64,000 bases of DNA, from NCBI GenBank assembly GCA_018697195.1, contig CM031858.1, positions 111,728,304 through 111,792,303 on the forward strand. Direction: 5' to 3'. Shown piece after piece: positions 47,001 through 57,113 of the stretch; the stretch's first letter is position 1; each line of letters opens with the position of its first letter. The DNA comes from Certhia americana (taxonomy: Eukaryota > Chordata > Aves > Passeriformes > Certhiidae). Position numbers and translations under genes: made by a program. The notes under the pieces were generated by a model, which made no database searches, was not told the origin of the DNA, and saw only the letters and a program-made list of their open reading frames with translations.

Positions 47001-48384
47001 GTTCAGGCAGCTGCAGTGAGACTTCTTCTTCAGGCAGTCCAGCAGTGCAGGCTGCCAAAGTTCATCTCCTGTGTGCTAATCTACAGGGCCTCTGCGTGTG
47101 AGAAACATGAAAGTATGACCCCTTTCCAATGGATGATCTAAGGAAAATTACATAAATGAAAATACAGCAGAGTCCGGTCATCTGTAGTTATAAATAACTT
47201 CTGTTGTTTGGTCAGCTGGAATCACACAAACATGCTATTGTTAGGGCCTGCAAGTGTATGCATACAGATTTGAAATGGGAATAATGCAGAAAATGGAAGG
47301 AGTAATTAACCAGATAAATGCTTGGTGTCTGTCTTATTCTGGCCATCTAACAGATGGGCACATGAAGACCTGCAGTGCTATCGATAACTTCACCCCAGGC
47401 CTTCACCATATGACCAGCTCTGCCAGCGTGGAGAGCTGCTTTGAATGATTGACTTCCAAGAGAAGGGCATCAAGCCAGAACTTCTGCAAAAGTCAGGCAC
47501 AGTTCTTCCCCTCCCTTTAGGGGTAGGAGTTGGTGGGGGAGTGGAGAAGAGTGGGAACAGCAGAAATTGTCCTTACAGGAGAAGGAGAAAACTAAAAGAG
47601 CCTTGTATCTCAGGTCAGCTTTTCTCTGTTTCCCCCACCCTTCTTGTGAACAATAAGTCCATTTGCTATCTCCTTTTCCTCCCTTCCCCTTCCCTGCCTG
47701 CAATACTTGGCCTGGGAACAGGGTGAAGGGGGTTTCTTGTAGTAGCACCCACAGCAAGGAAGAGGATGGAGGCCTTTGGTAGCCTTGGCCAGGGAAGGGC
47801 TTGGAGTAGGCTGCTTACAGCCACCAGCTTTCTAGTCTGGAAGGAACGGAGTGAGGAGTGTCTCTGATATGCAGCAAAACGGAAGAGCAGTTAAATAACC
47901 ACTGGAAAGCCCAGGGGGTGTGTTAGGACTGTGTGATGGGCCAAGCTGGTATCTTTGTGAGGGAATTGCTACACTGAGTGCTGGACAGGCCTTAGGTGCA
48001 GGCTCTGCAGCGATTGGGGTCCACTTTTGCTCTGGGAAGATGTCATCTAATGCCTGAATTTCAAGTGTTGCAATAGTATGTTCAAGGCTTCTCAGATCTG
48101 CTGCAGTGTGGTGCCACATACTCGAATAAAACATGCTGCCTGTACCTCACCTTGTTGATGCAGACTTCTGTGCCTAAAAGCAAAGAAGACACTCCTCATT
48201 GCTTCTTAAGAACTGAGAGAGACAAAGCTGGATGCTCTGGGAAGCTTAACAAGAACCTGAGTAGACACAAAGGCTGCCTTTTTATAAAGGAGCATGATAG
48301 AGAGAATAAGCAGATTTGGCCCCAGGCAATTTATATTTGTTCCTCTCCCCTTCTGCCTCGTGCATATATTACTCTGCTCTCTTA
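44076..48384. other. Unique DNA, no gene recognised
   Basis: No transposon or clear gene. Three plus-strand frames (44480-44692, 45558-45782, 47445-47726) were read for exon character; 45558-45782 ends next to an AG-GTGATT donor-like site but has no good acceptor and no known domain. A perfect 8-bp hairpin with a 10-nt loop occurs at 45396-45421 (CTGGTGCC / GGCACCAG). Confidence 0.45.
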
Positions 48385-48387
48385 ATT

Positions 48388-48545
48388 TTGGCGTTTCTGC
48401 CTTTGCCTTGCAGACCTGTGGAGTGGGAAGTCAAGCAGGCAGCCCAAAGGCACCACAGCCAGAAGAGAAACAGGAGGAGGATGTGGAAATAATTGGAAAT
48501 CCCTGGGTTCCAGAAAGTCAGCAGAGAACATGCCAGCGCCCTTAA
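48388..48545 (+). other. Weak candidate terminal exon
   Basis: A pyrimidine-rich acceptor (TTTCTGCCTTTGCCTTGCAG) ends near 48412. The 44 codons that follow are open to a TAA at about 48543-48545 and encode an acidic Gln/Glu-rich stretch (K-Q-E-E-D-V-E-I-I-G-N-P-W). No polyadenylation signal is evident directly downstream, and no upstream exon can be linked. A lncRNA exon or chance are both possible. Confidence 0.15.
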
Positions 48546-48599
48546 GCTAAGGAGGGACCTGGGAGAGGGTGCAGTTTGCATGTTTGGAAGGAGAGAGGG

Positions 48600-48800
48600 A
48601 AGTGCGTGTTAATAAGGCAGTGTGAAGGTCTGTGAACTGCAGGAGAGGCATTCGAGGTGGGAACCGCGCCCTGTCTCTAATTCCCTCATCTAATCTGGCT
48701 GCAGCAGGAGCCCACACAGAAAAACTCTTTCAATCCCCTTAACTGTCAGCCGTCTCCACACTGCTTGTGGGCTCTGCAAAAGGCTAAAATGCGAAGCATG
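48600..48800. promoter_or_regulatory. Candidate conserved non-coding element
   Basis: A short, unrepetitive, motif-dense block with retained CpGs (GGGAACCGCGCCCTGTC), CTAATTCCCTCATCTAATCT, CAGCAGGAGC and CCCTTAACTGTCAGCCG. It stands out from flanking DNA in the same way as the blocks at 20380 and 30940. Call is by appearance only. Confidence 0.25.
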
Positions 48801-51800
48801 GGTGGTGTGTGTGTGCTGTGTTTTGTGTCAGCTTAGAAAGCTTTGAAGTTGAAAACTAGTTTTTAAAACAAATTTCCTCATGTTGTGAAGAACAAAGCAG
48901 CAAATTTGCTACCTGAAACAGCCCCCATATCAGTTAAATTATCAAATGCAAATGGCTTATTGGAGTAATTTAGGAAAAAACCCCAAACTACTTCTTAAGA
49001 AACAGGCTATACATTTAAGAGATTTATATTCTTCTCACTCAAGAACAGTGCACAAACAATATGGATGCTCCCAGCTCTGCTGGTTGTCATGGTTTTTATC
49101 AGACAGTGTCACAGAGATTTCTTATAGGCTGAGCTGGAGAGTTTTAGCTTGTTCTGCAGGACATTTGGCTGGAGCAAAGAAATTCCTCCATAGCCCAAGA
49201 CTTCAACAGGTTATTTCATGTGTCAGTTCAGCCAGTGCAGAGGAAGTGAAAATCACCCTCAAATGCCCCTTCTTGGAAAGTCCTCTAGAAGACAGGGAAC
49301 TTCCCAACTTTAGAGTACTGCCAGAACATCCTATTTCTGCAGACTCTTCCAGAAGAAATGCTTTGTAAGACTGTTTGCATTTCCTTGGGACACTCATCTG
49401 GGAAAAATTAGGATAATTTCTTTAATTAGGCATTGTGGCTGGGGCAGGGAGAATGGGGGAACCACATGACCTCTCTCTCATATGCCTGTCTTTGTGGCTC
49501 TGGAGGATTGGGGGGGAATCCATCCTCTACTAATGTCCCACTGCAGGCTTTGACAGCCCAATGAACCATTCTGTTTGCCCTCAGGCTCCTCCAACTTGAA
49601 ATCAACAAAGCCACTTTCCTGCATGGAAGCTGCTCAGCAGGAGAAACAGGGAAGAGGTAGCAGCTGCTTAGAGCTCTCCCTTTTGCATCCAAGCTGCTTG
49701 CTGGCCCTGAGGTGCAGGGAGGGGGAAAGGGTGATGGGAGGCAGCTGGGGGAATGTGATGCCCTCTGTATCCTTCCTGTAGTGACAAGCCTTATTCAAAC
49801 ACTTCAGTTTGAAAAGCTCAGAGTGCAGCTCCAGGAGAATGCTTTCAATTCATAATCAAATATGGGGCAATAACAGATGGATAAAACAAACAAATGTGGG
49901 GGAGGATGAGGTACATTCTCAAACACTCCAGAGTGTGTTCTGGGAAGAAGACACCCACTTTCTACATGTTATTTCTCATTCAGGGAAATCTATGGGTGAG
50001 TGAACTTTGGGACCTTCTTTACTGTGCCCAGAAAAATTGCTGGAAGATGCACGTCTATTTTTTATTACTTTTTTTTTTTTTAGTGTGGAAATAGTTCTCA
50101 TGTCCTTGCAGGCTTTGAAGTTCTTCCTATGCCTGCTGTATTACTCCTCTTCTTCTTACATGAGGAAACAGAGCAAGTAGCTTGTCTTTTTAATCAGCAC
50201 TAATCCTACCCTGTCACTTTGCCAGGAGATGCAGCCTGTTGAGTGGAGCCCTGGCACAGCAACCCCTACGTGCCTTAGTGCTCCGTGGGCCTCATTGTGT
50301 TACACTCCTCATGATCCCTGCTCTGCAAGATCTGCAAGAAGCTCTTCTCTCCAATGGTGCACTGGGTTCCCACTGTATGTGCAGCCAACTCCATTGTTCT
50401 GCTGGTGATGGTAATACATAGGCTTTTACAGCAAAGAAAGCCTCCATGCAAGCTGGGGGGCTTCTCAAGGCACAGCGGGTCGGTCACCAGAAAAACAGCA
50501 GAATGCTAGAGGAGTCTGTAATGATTTATCATCTCATTGTGCTTGAGTTCCTATGGCTCAGGACTGCATTTAAGATTTAAAACCTGCAGCAGACGTGGGG
50601 ACGTGGGTAGTAAATGAAGGACCTGACAAAATGATGTGAGGTGGACTTTCTCAGTTCAATGTTGGTGATCAGTATGGGATTACTAAGGAGAGAGGGAGGA
50701 TCTCTGCAGCTGGCAGGCCTGTGTGATAGTAGTTAGAAGTGAAGCAAGTCAGGGTCATGGAAATCAAGTTTCTAAACTTCATGGGGAAATGGCACGTGGA
50801 TTATAATAGCAGAATTTCCATCCTACTGTCTGTGCAGCAAGAGATCTCTCACCTTTAATTTGTTTACAAATGTGATCAGTTTCTGCCACCTGTCAGCACG
50901 CCAAAGATGCAATATCATAACAGTAGGGAGGTAAAGGACAAAGCCAAGTGTAGTCAGTTTGAGGAAAGGGTAATATACATTTCAAATCAGCAGCAGTAGT
51001 TTAATTCTAGAAACAGTGACAAAATGCTCTTTATTTTTTCCCGAGTTCAGTTTTGGAGCCTTGTTTTGAAAACAGAACATTTTCTTGGCATGCCTTTACT
51101 GATTTCTTAAATGTGCCAGTGGAGAAAATATCATGCTCCTGTGTCTTCAGCTTCTTTGTAATAAGATCCAGTTAAACAACTAAAGATATTAAAAATTCAT
51201 TAGAGCATTTCAATGGTATAGTCAATGAGACCTGTTGTTTATCAAAGCATTTCCAGACAAATAAAATGTCTTTTATATTTTTTTAATCATATAGTGGAAG
51301 ACATTTGTCAGAGTGCTTTGTATAAAATTGATTTTATATTTATATGTTAATCATTTTACACTTCTCTAATGAAGCAGTAGGTAAAGTTAGGTAATAGGAC
51401 AGATCCGTGAGAACATCTCAACTTCAACTGCCAAATTCCCCTTTAGGTCAAACAGCACAGGTGAATTACATCACAGTGCTGGGGCGGTACTCAGCAATAA
51501 AAGAAGTTAATTGCAAATGCTTCATTCATTGTATTCCTCATGAAGCATTTTTAGGGTATCTAAAGGTTTGCAAGTGAAAATACAATGAACCAAATTCTGC
51601 TCTGATTTCCAAATGGTGTCTCATAAAAAAGAACTTGGGTGATCCCTATGAACTATCAGACCCCAAATAAATGTGATACTTACTTCTGACACCACTAGAA
51701 ACATCGGGCCCTTTGGACAAATCCAAATTGTACTGTTGAGGCAAATTTGCCACAAGAAAAGAACTTGTCAAGTCTCATTTTGAGAACACTAAATTTTGTT

Positions 51801-52644
51801 CTATATAGATTTCTGGAGCAGCATCAGGTTAACTGATACTTAATTTCTGTTCAGCTGCATCAAATGTCACCAAATCAAGAGCCAAAATATCTGATGCAGT
51901 TTCTTATCTCCCAGAAACTTGCAGAAGTTCTTTAAAAGCTGTTATCATGGAAATAGCTCTGTTCAATGTGATTTCAGTTCTACCTCTCAGTGTGGTTACT
52001 GAGAATGCTAGCTGGAGATCTGAAGTTAACCACAATGTCCCAGTACAAGAAAAGTTGAGCCAATGCATTAGATCTGCATGACCTTTCACAGGAATCTAGA
52101 TTGGAGGTTACAGAAAACTTGATAATTGAGTTAAGACTCATTTTGGTGAGGAATAATTGTATGAGGCTTGCTGCAGTTCCAATCAATCTAAACACAGTGG
52201 GATCTGGTATTTTTGTTCAAAGGATTGAGTTATTCTTTTAAACCTATTTGAAAGGCTAGAAGACATTTATTCTTGGAAGAATAGGGACCCTTTTGAATTT
52301 ATGAGATTTCAGTATTTTAAGCTTTAAATTAGTATTTAAAATGTAAGCTTATCTTATGATATAAAATCTGTGGTTAAGCTTAGAACATAATGTTTCTCCA
52401 GATGTTTACATACATGAGCCAAACTGAGAAAAAGATTGTCAAATAATTTGATACCCAGCTTGGGAGAAAAACTTCGTTGAAAACTTTTCTGAACTGTGAA
52501 TCATTAAAAAGTGATCTTAAGTGCACAGTATTTTTCAATGGAAGTCTGAAAAGACTTTGTAGACTTACAAGGACATATTTTATATATACACATTAAATAT
52601 GTACTTTTAAGCCTCCAAATAAAAATATATAAAGAGTACTACTT
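48801..52644. other. Unique DNA, no gene recognised apart from a possible microexon
   Basis: No transposon recognised. The 140-codon plus frame at 48946-49368 has no domain and is opposed by a 64-codon minus frame (49203-49397). See the separate entry for the 12-nt candidate microexon at 49984-49995. Confidence 0.45.
49984..49995 (+). other. Possible 12-nt microexon
   Basis: The acceptor TGTTATTTCTCATTCAG (ending at 49983) is followed by GGAAATCTATGG and then a strong GTGAGT donor at 49996-50001. A 12-nt insert would keep frame and add Gly-Asn-Leu-Trp in phase 0. Microexons of this size are known in vertebrate neuronal genes, and usually have strong flanking splice signals as here. Chance juxtaposition is likely enough that confidence is low. 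Confidence 0.15.
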
Positions 52645-53259
52645 TCAATACTGTGATTTATCAAAAGCAGAACTCAATTCTACACATTTTCCCCTTGCAT
52701 TTAGAAATTTATTCTTGTCAGATGTACAGAAGCTTCCAAAGCTTCCTTTTCTTGTAAAGATGTGCCTGACCTTATCTTCTATAAAAAGCTCTATTTTGGC
52801 TAATGCTCTATTTACATAGGAATGCAAGCATAATGAAATGCTGACAGCAAGAGGTCTGTTTGGGTGAAATCTGAATGAATATCTTATAGCGATGTGGTTA
52901 ACAAACCTTATAAAAATAAAAGAGAAGCTGCGCCCGCACACACCGGGCAGTGTTAGTAGAGGGTGTCCTGGAGTGGAGGTATGTAAACAATGAGGTGGCA
53001 GTGTTAGGTTTGTGGTGTTGACAGCAGCATAAACAGCATAAAGAAGCCTTCTAAACAAAATCTCCAGCTGATCAGTGGAGCCGACCCACCACAGGCCTCC
53101 AGAGCTGCTGAGGAGGCGAGGTGCATGGCTAGAGGGTGCCTGTGTGTTTGCAGCAGCAGGGAAGGCAGGGAAGATGTGCTGTGAGGTACTGTTCAGCCAT
53201 GGGGCTGTGAGCAGGTGTGACCCCAGAGTGGACCTGGAAGCTGTAAAGGGCTGGTGCAT
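52645..53259 (-). other. Longest open frame in the window (204 codons), probably not a gene
   Basis: An ATG at 53257-53259 on the minus strand opens 204 codons ending in TGA at 52645-52647. The N-terminal third is Ser/His/Pro/Ala rich, residues about 110-140 include aromatic and hydrophobic sequence (S-F-S-F-I-F-I-R-F-V-N-H-I-A), and the C-terminal 50 are Lys/Phe rich. I recognise no domain. Base composition changes midway, GC-richer at 53000-53260 and AT-rich at 52645-52925, as in neighbouring non-coding DNA, and there is no visible promoter or polyadenylation context. The AT-rich half could equally be a conserved non-coding element. Confidence 0.12.
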
Positions 53260-53888
53260 CAAGGGGCTTTAGCAGCACCAGGTCTTCTGCTGCCCCCAAA
53301 TTCCAGAAAAGGAAGAAGGAGCCCCACTAAAAGTTAATTTAGCAGAAATTGTCAGAAAAAAATAGACTGAGTGAAATCCTCACCCCCTTGAATCCATAAG
53401 GATGTTACAGCTGAATTCAGATAGTGATAAAACACTAACCTATCCCTTTTGCTAAGTCTTCTAGCCCAGGATGACTGTGTGGTTTTCGAGGGCACTGAAA
53501 GGGATCAATACCCTGTCCATCTTTCTCCTTTTCTGAATTCTCTCCTTGTCTGTCTGTTCTGTTGAAGTCAAAAACCAATATTTGTTGAAATCACCCATGG
53601 ATGCTTAAGAGCAGCAGCCTTCAGGCATGAAGAAAATACCGATTTGCTCAGTGTTGTGGATCTTCCTGAGAAGGGAGAGTGAGCCCAGGTACCTTCTTTT
53701 TTTTTGTGTCACAGGCCATGAAAATAGCGCTAAGTGAGATATGAACTGCCCTGAACAGATGCAGCTGGTGTGTCTGACCGTGATAGGTGGTGGAAAAGCA
53801 TGCCATATCTTCCCTTAGCAATGTGTTTATTGGCTGAAATGTTACATCTGAACATACCACTTTTTACTGCTAAGTTTAAATAGGGAAT

Positions 53889-53935
53889 TGTCTTGGTTTG
53901 AAAAAGACAGGGACCAAAGAAAAGGGAAACTTTCC
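53889..53935 (+). mobile_element. Fragment resembling the start of a songbird ERV LTR, cut by the assembly gap
   Basis: The sequence TGTCTTGGTTTGAAAAAGAC followed by AGGGACC matches the form of the 5' end of a widespread passerine LTR (TG start, CTTGGTTTGAAAAGACAG block). Only about 47 bp are present before the N-run. The sequence after the gap does not obviously continue the LTR, so the copy may be truncated, or more of it may be missing from the assembly. Confidence 0.45.
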
Positions 53936-53945
53936 NNNNNNNNNN
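53936..53945. other. Assembly gap (10 N)
   Basis: Exactly ten Ns. A round number like this is usually a placeholder, so the true length of missing sequence is unknown. Frames that cross it are not interpretable. Confidence 0.98.
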
Positions 53946-55391
53946 CAACTTCTGGGAAAAAATTCTATAAGAAATCAACCCAACCCCCAACAGGAATACA
54001 TATATATTTGCAGAAAATACTTAAATAGATGGTTATATTTGAGTTTGCTCTTGTTAATGCAGTTATTCGCTGTTGCCAATGTTTTAAAATCTATCTGTAT
54101 AAACTTGGGCATTTAGATCCATATTTCAGTTTACAAAGAAGTGGTCTCATTTTCCAAAGCATTTCTTGAAAAATAATTGTATGAGAATCAAGTGATGTGT
54201 TGACATGATTGCATGTACATCGATGTGATCACAGTTGTTTGTATAGAAATCAGATCTATTCCAGTTTCTATTCTAGACGATGCATGGGTGCATTAATTCA
54301 CTGCTAATGTGCTGTGTCTCAGCAGTAATAACTTGTTAGTAAGTGACATCTGGGTTAAAAAACAAAAGAAGAAACTGTTTTTGGAAGATTCCTAGGTTAT
54401 TGTATTTCCAATTTCTTTGTAGTTGCAATTATACCTCCTAAATAGTGAAGTATTTAATAACATATTTTGTAGCATCATCTTTATTTGGCTTGTAGTGTAG
54501 TTGATTAAATTTAGAAAGCTATACAAGCTTGTCCTTTCTTTTTAGTTGATTGATAAAAGTAGTTTGTCACTGTTTCTGTCGCAGGCCACATGATTAAGAT
54601 TGGAGTCAAGAACACAACTGTGCAGGTCTCAACCCCTGGGACCATTGCTGTGCACTGAGATAACCAAAAAAGGTAGAGATTGAAAGAAGACAGTGTGATT
54701 TGAAATTAATCAAGATGTAACAACTCCCTTCTGTAGGCTGTGGTTGGGAATTCTCAGCTGAGCTGAGTGTGCCAATGGCTGATTCACAACTGCTGGCCTC
54801 TTCCTTCTCTGACCTAACCCTGTGCTCTTCTAACAGCTGCTGAGTTGCTGATAAATCCTCTGAAGCCTAAAACCTTTGGTTGCCTGAGGTTAAGGGAGCC
54901 CTGACAGTCTGCACCAGTTGAAGATCAGTCCCTGGGTGTCTGAACCCCTACAGGGAGCGTTTTTTTCCAATGAACAAAATGTTTGAGGGAGCTGCAGGGG
55001 CTGTGATCTGAGAATACTGGGGGGGAAGCCACAGCCAAGACCCAAATGTTCCTTTGGTAGCAGCTAACACATTTCCTGACTGCAGTGTTGTCCATGTAAC
55101 TTGAAAAGAATTCTGAATGAGTCTGTGGGAGAATAAACTAGTTAATGAGATCATGGGAGAGGGCTTTTTTTTTCCTTGATGACCAACCGTTGTCTTGTCT
55201 GGTGGTAATAAATACACGACAACCACAAGTAATGGAAGAGCTTATAATTGCCAACAATACTGGATCACAGGCTTTCTTTTCCATGGGCCAGTGTAGTGCA
55301 TGGGCCACACTGTAGTTCAGAGGAAGAACAGACATGCTGAAAGCAAAACATAGATTTTCCCTTCCAGCGTGGGCTTTTGTGGTGCTTCTGG
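53946..55391. other. AT-rich unique DNA, nothing recognised
   Basis: No gene or transposon recognised between the gap and the long A-run. Frames are under 95 codons and without motifs. Confidence 0.5.

Positions 55392-55439
<48 letters not shown>
55392..55439. repeat. Poly(A) run (48 bp), longest homopolymer in the window
   Basis: Forty-eight uninterrupted As between GCTTCTGG and GCTCTCTG. A retroposed transcript is one explanation, but no AATAAA lies in the 10-30 nt upstream, the upstream kilobase has no recognisable reading frame, and no flanking duplication was found. A slipped homopolymer is the simpler reading; its length may be unreliable in the assembly. Confidence 0.9.
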
Positions 55440-55442
<3 letters not shown>

Positions 55443-57062
55443 CTCTGTAGAGTATTTCAGCTAATCTTTAGAGACCAGTAATAAAACTCAGGAAAAGTAT
55501 GTAAAGGAAAAGATAGGACATTTTCCATAAGGATGGCTGGGCTTGGTAGGAAGATCTGTTTCTGATTAACATGCCAAGAAAGTACTTAGGTTGAAAGAGA
55601 ATTTTACTAGACACTTTTAAAGGAAACTGTTTAGAAAAATGCCATGTACTGACCTCTGAGAAAGATCTCCAGAATCAGTGTTTCCTTCCAGTTCACTCTG
55701 AGGTTTCTACCTTTCTTCTCTGTCATGCACTCAATAGCAATAGTAATAATATCAATACTTTCTGTGCTGCAACACTCTCTACTTCAAAGCACTTCATAAA
55801 CGCTGGACTAGATTCAGTCTGGTCTTCTACAGATATAAACTTTCTGTTGAAACCCTGGCTCTGTTATAGTGAATGGCAAATTTCCCACTGCCTTCAGTGG
55901 GGTTGAGATTTCACTCACTCCTTGTCAAAGAATGTAGGCAAAGCAAACCTTCTGAAAGAGGTGAACGTGATAGCTGAAAGGAGATGAAACCTCTCTTCAT
56001 TTCAGGGAATTCATAAATTCTCAAAATGAAGGACAGGCACATCCAGACTGTTAGGGGGGTGACAAAGGGAAGAAATCCTAACCAATTATTCACTCAGTGT
56101 CTCTTTTCTCCTAAGTCAAGCAATAGGACAGTTCTCTGATTTTGTTGTGTACTTGAATTCATAAGTCTCTGGTATTTATATAGATATGACCATGGATAAA
56201 CAGCTGATTGACTTACTAGCTTGGTTTTAGCTTAAAAACTTCTTGATAACCTTAGTTTTCCAGTAATTTGCATTGTCACTTTCAGCAGTTCATACCAGAA
56301 CAATAGGGATTTATGCCCCTTTACACAGGGGCAGACAAGTCAGTAGTCAAACCATTGCTCACATGCATGCTCATATGTGTTTTACTGTTTAACACTTAAA
56401 ACACTGCCAATATTTTGAATATTTTTAGTCCTTTTTATCACATTGCTCAGTGAAGACAGCCTTTAAAGTCTTTTTGGGATGAAGAAGCTACTGTATATTT
56501 TCAGAAGTATATTTAGAAGTTGTAAAATGTTAAGCGTTTATTTTGTATGAATAAACATTGTTTTTATAGTTTTGTGATCCCAAAGAAATTACTAACCATA
56601 TTCAAGGCTGAAGAGGGAGAAAAGTGAGGAAGATATTAAGAAATAAAAATGCTTTAAAAATTAGTTGAAACATTGAGTGATGGTGCCAAGTTATATTTGC
56701 TCCTTCTGATCAAGGCTCTGAACCTGAAATCCTTATTCAGGGTAGAATTTGTATGATATTGCCATCTGCCTTTGCTTTTGAATGATCCTACTGAGCATTT
56801 CTACCCTCCTGGGGTATATAAACCCCATCTGTCCAACAGTGTCTGTTACCTGAGCTGCTCTCATTTTCAGCTTCCAGTTGGTACATACAGAATATGCCAA
56901 AGAGCAGTCCTGACATCTTGGCCTTGTTTTTCTTTCTGCTCTTCCATGTGTGTATCTTATTACATGAAAGTATGCTGAGAGGTAGTTTGCCACGTAAAAA
57001 CGTGATGAAAATTAAAGGAGGACTTCAGATTTTGGCCAGTTCTTCTACATTTTTTTCCCCAG
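55440..57062. other. AT-rich unique DNA, nothing recognised
   Basis: No recognisable gene, RNA or transposon. Short opposed frames at 56733-56993 (minus) and 56772-56978 (plus) overlap each other, a sign of chance. Confidence 0.5.
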
Positions 57063-57113
57063 TACATAGGTCTTTACAGCACAGCCAGAATAGAATGTGG
57101 AAACAGCTGAAAA
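57063..57113 (+). other. Weak candidate 51-nt internal exon
   Basis: A very good acceptor (TTCTACATTTTTTTCCCCAG, ending 57062) and a GTAAGT donor (57114-57119) enclose 51 nt. One phase is open, reading H-R-S-L-Q-H-S-Q-N-R-M-W-K-Q-L-K. Splicing the 1011-1057 candidate directly to it would meet a stop within two codons, so the two cannot be adjacent coding exons. It may be an exon of an unseen gene, a lncRNA exon or chance. Confidence 0.2.

Noticed and set aside
48946..49368. 140-codon plus-strand frame
   Set aside because: No domain, no splice or promoter context, and random-looking composition.
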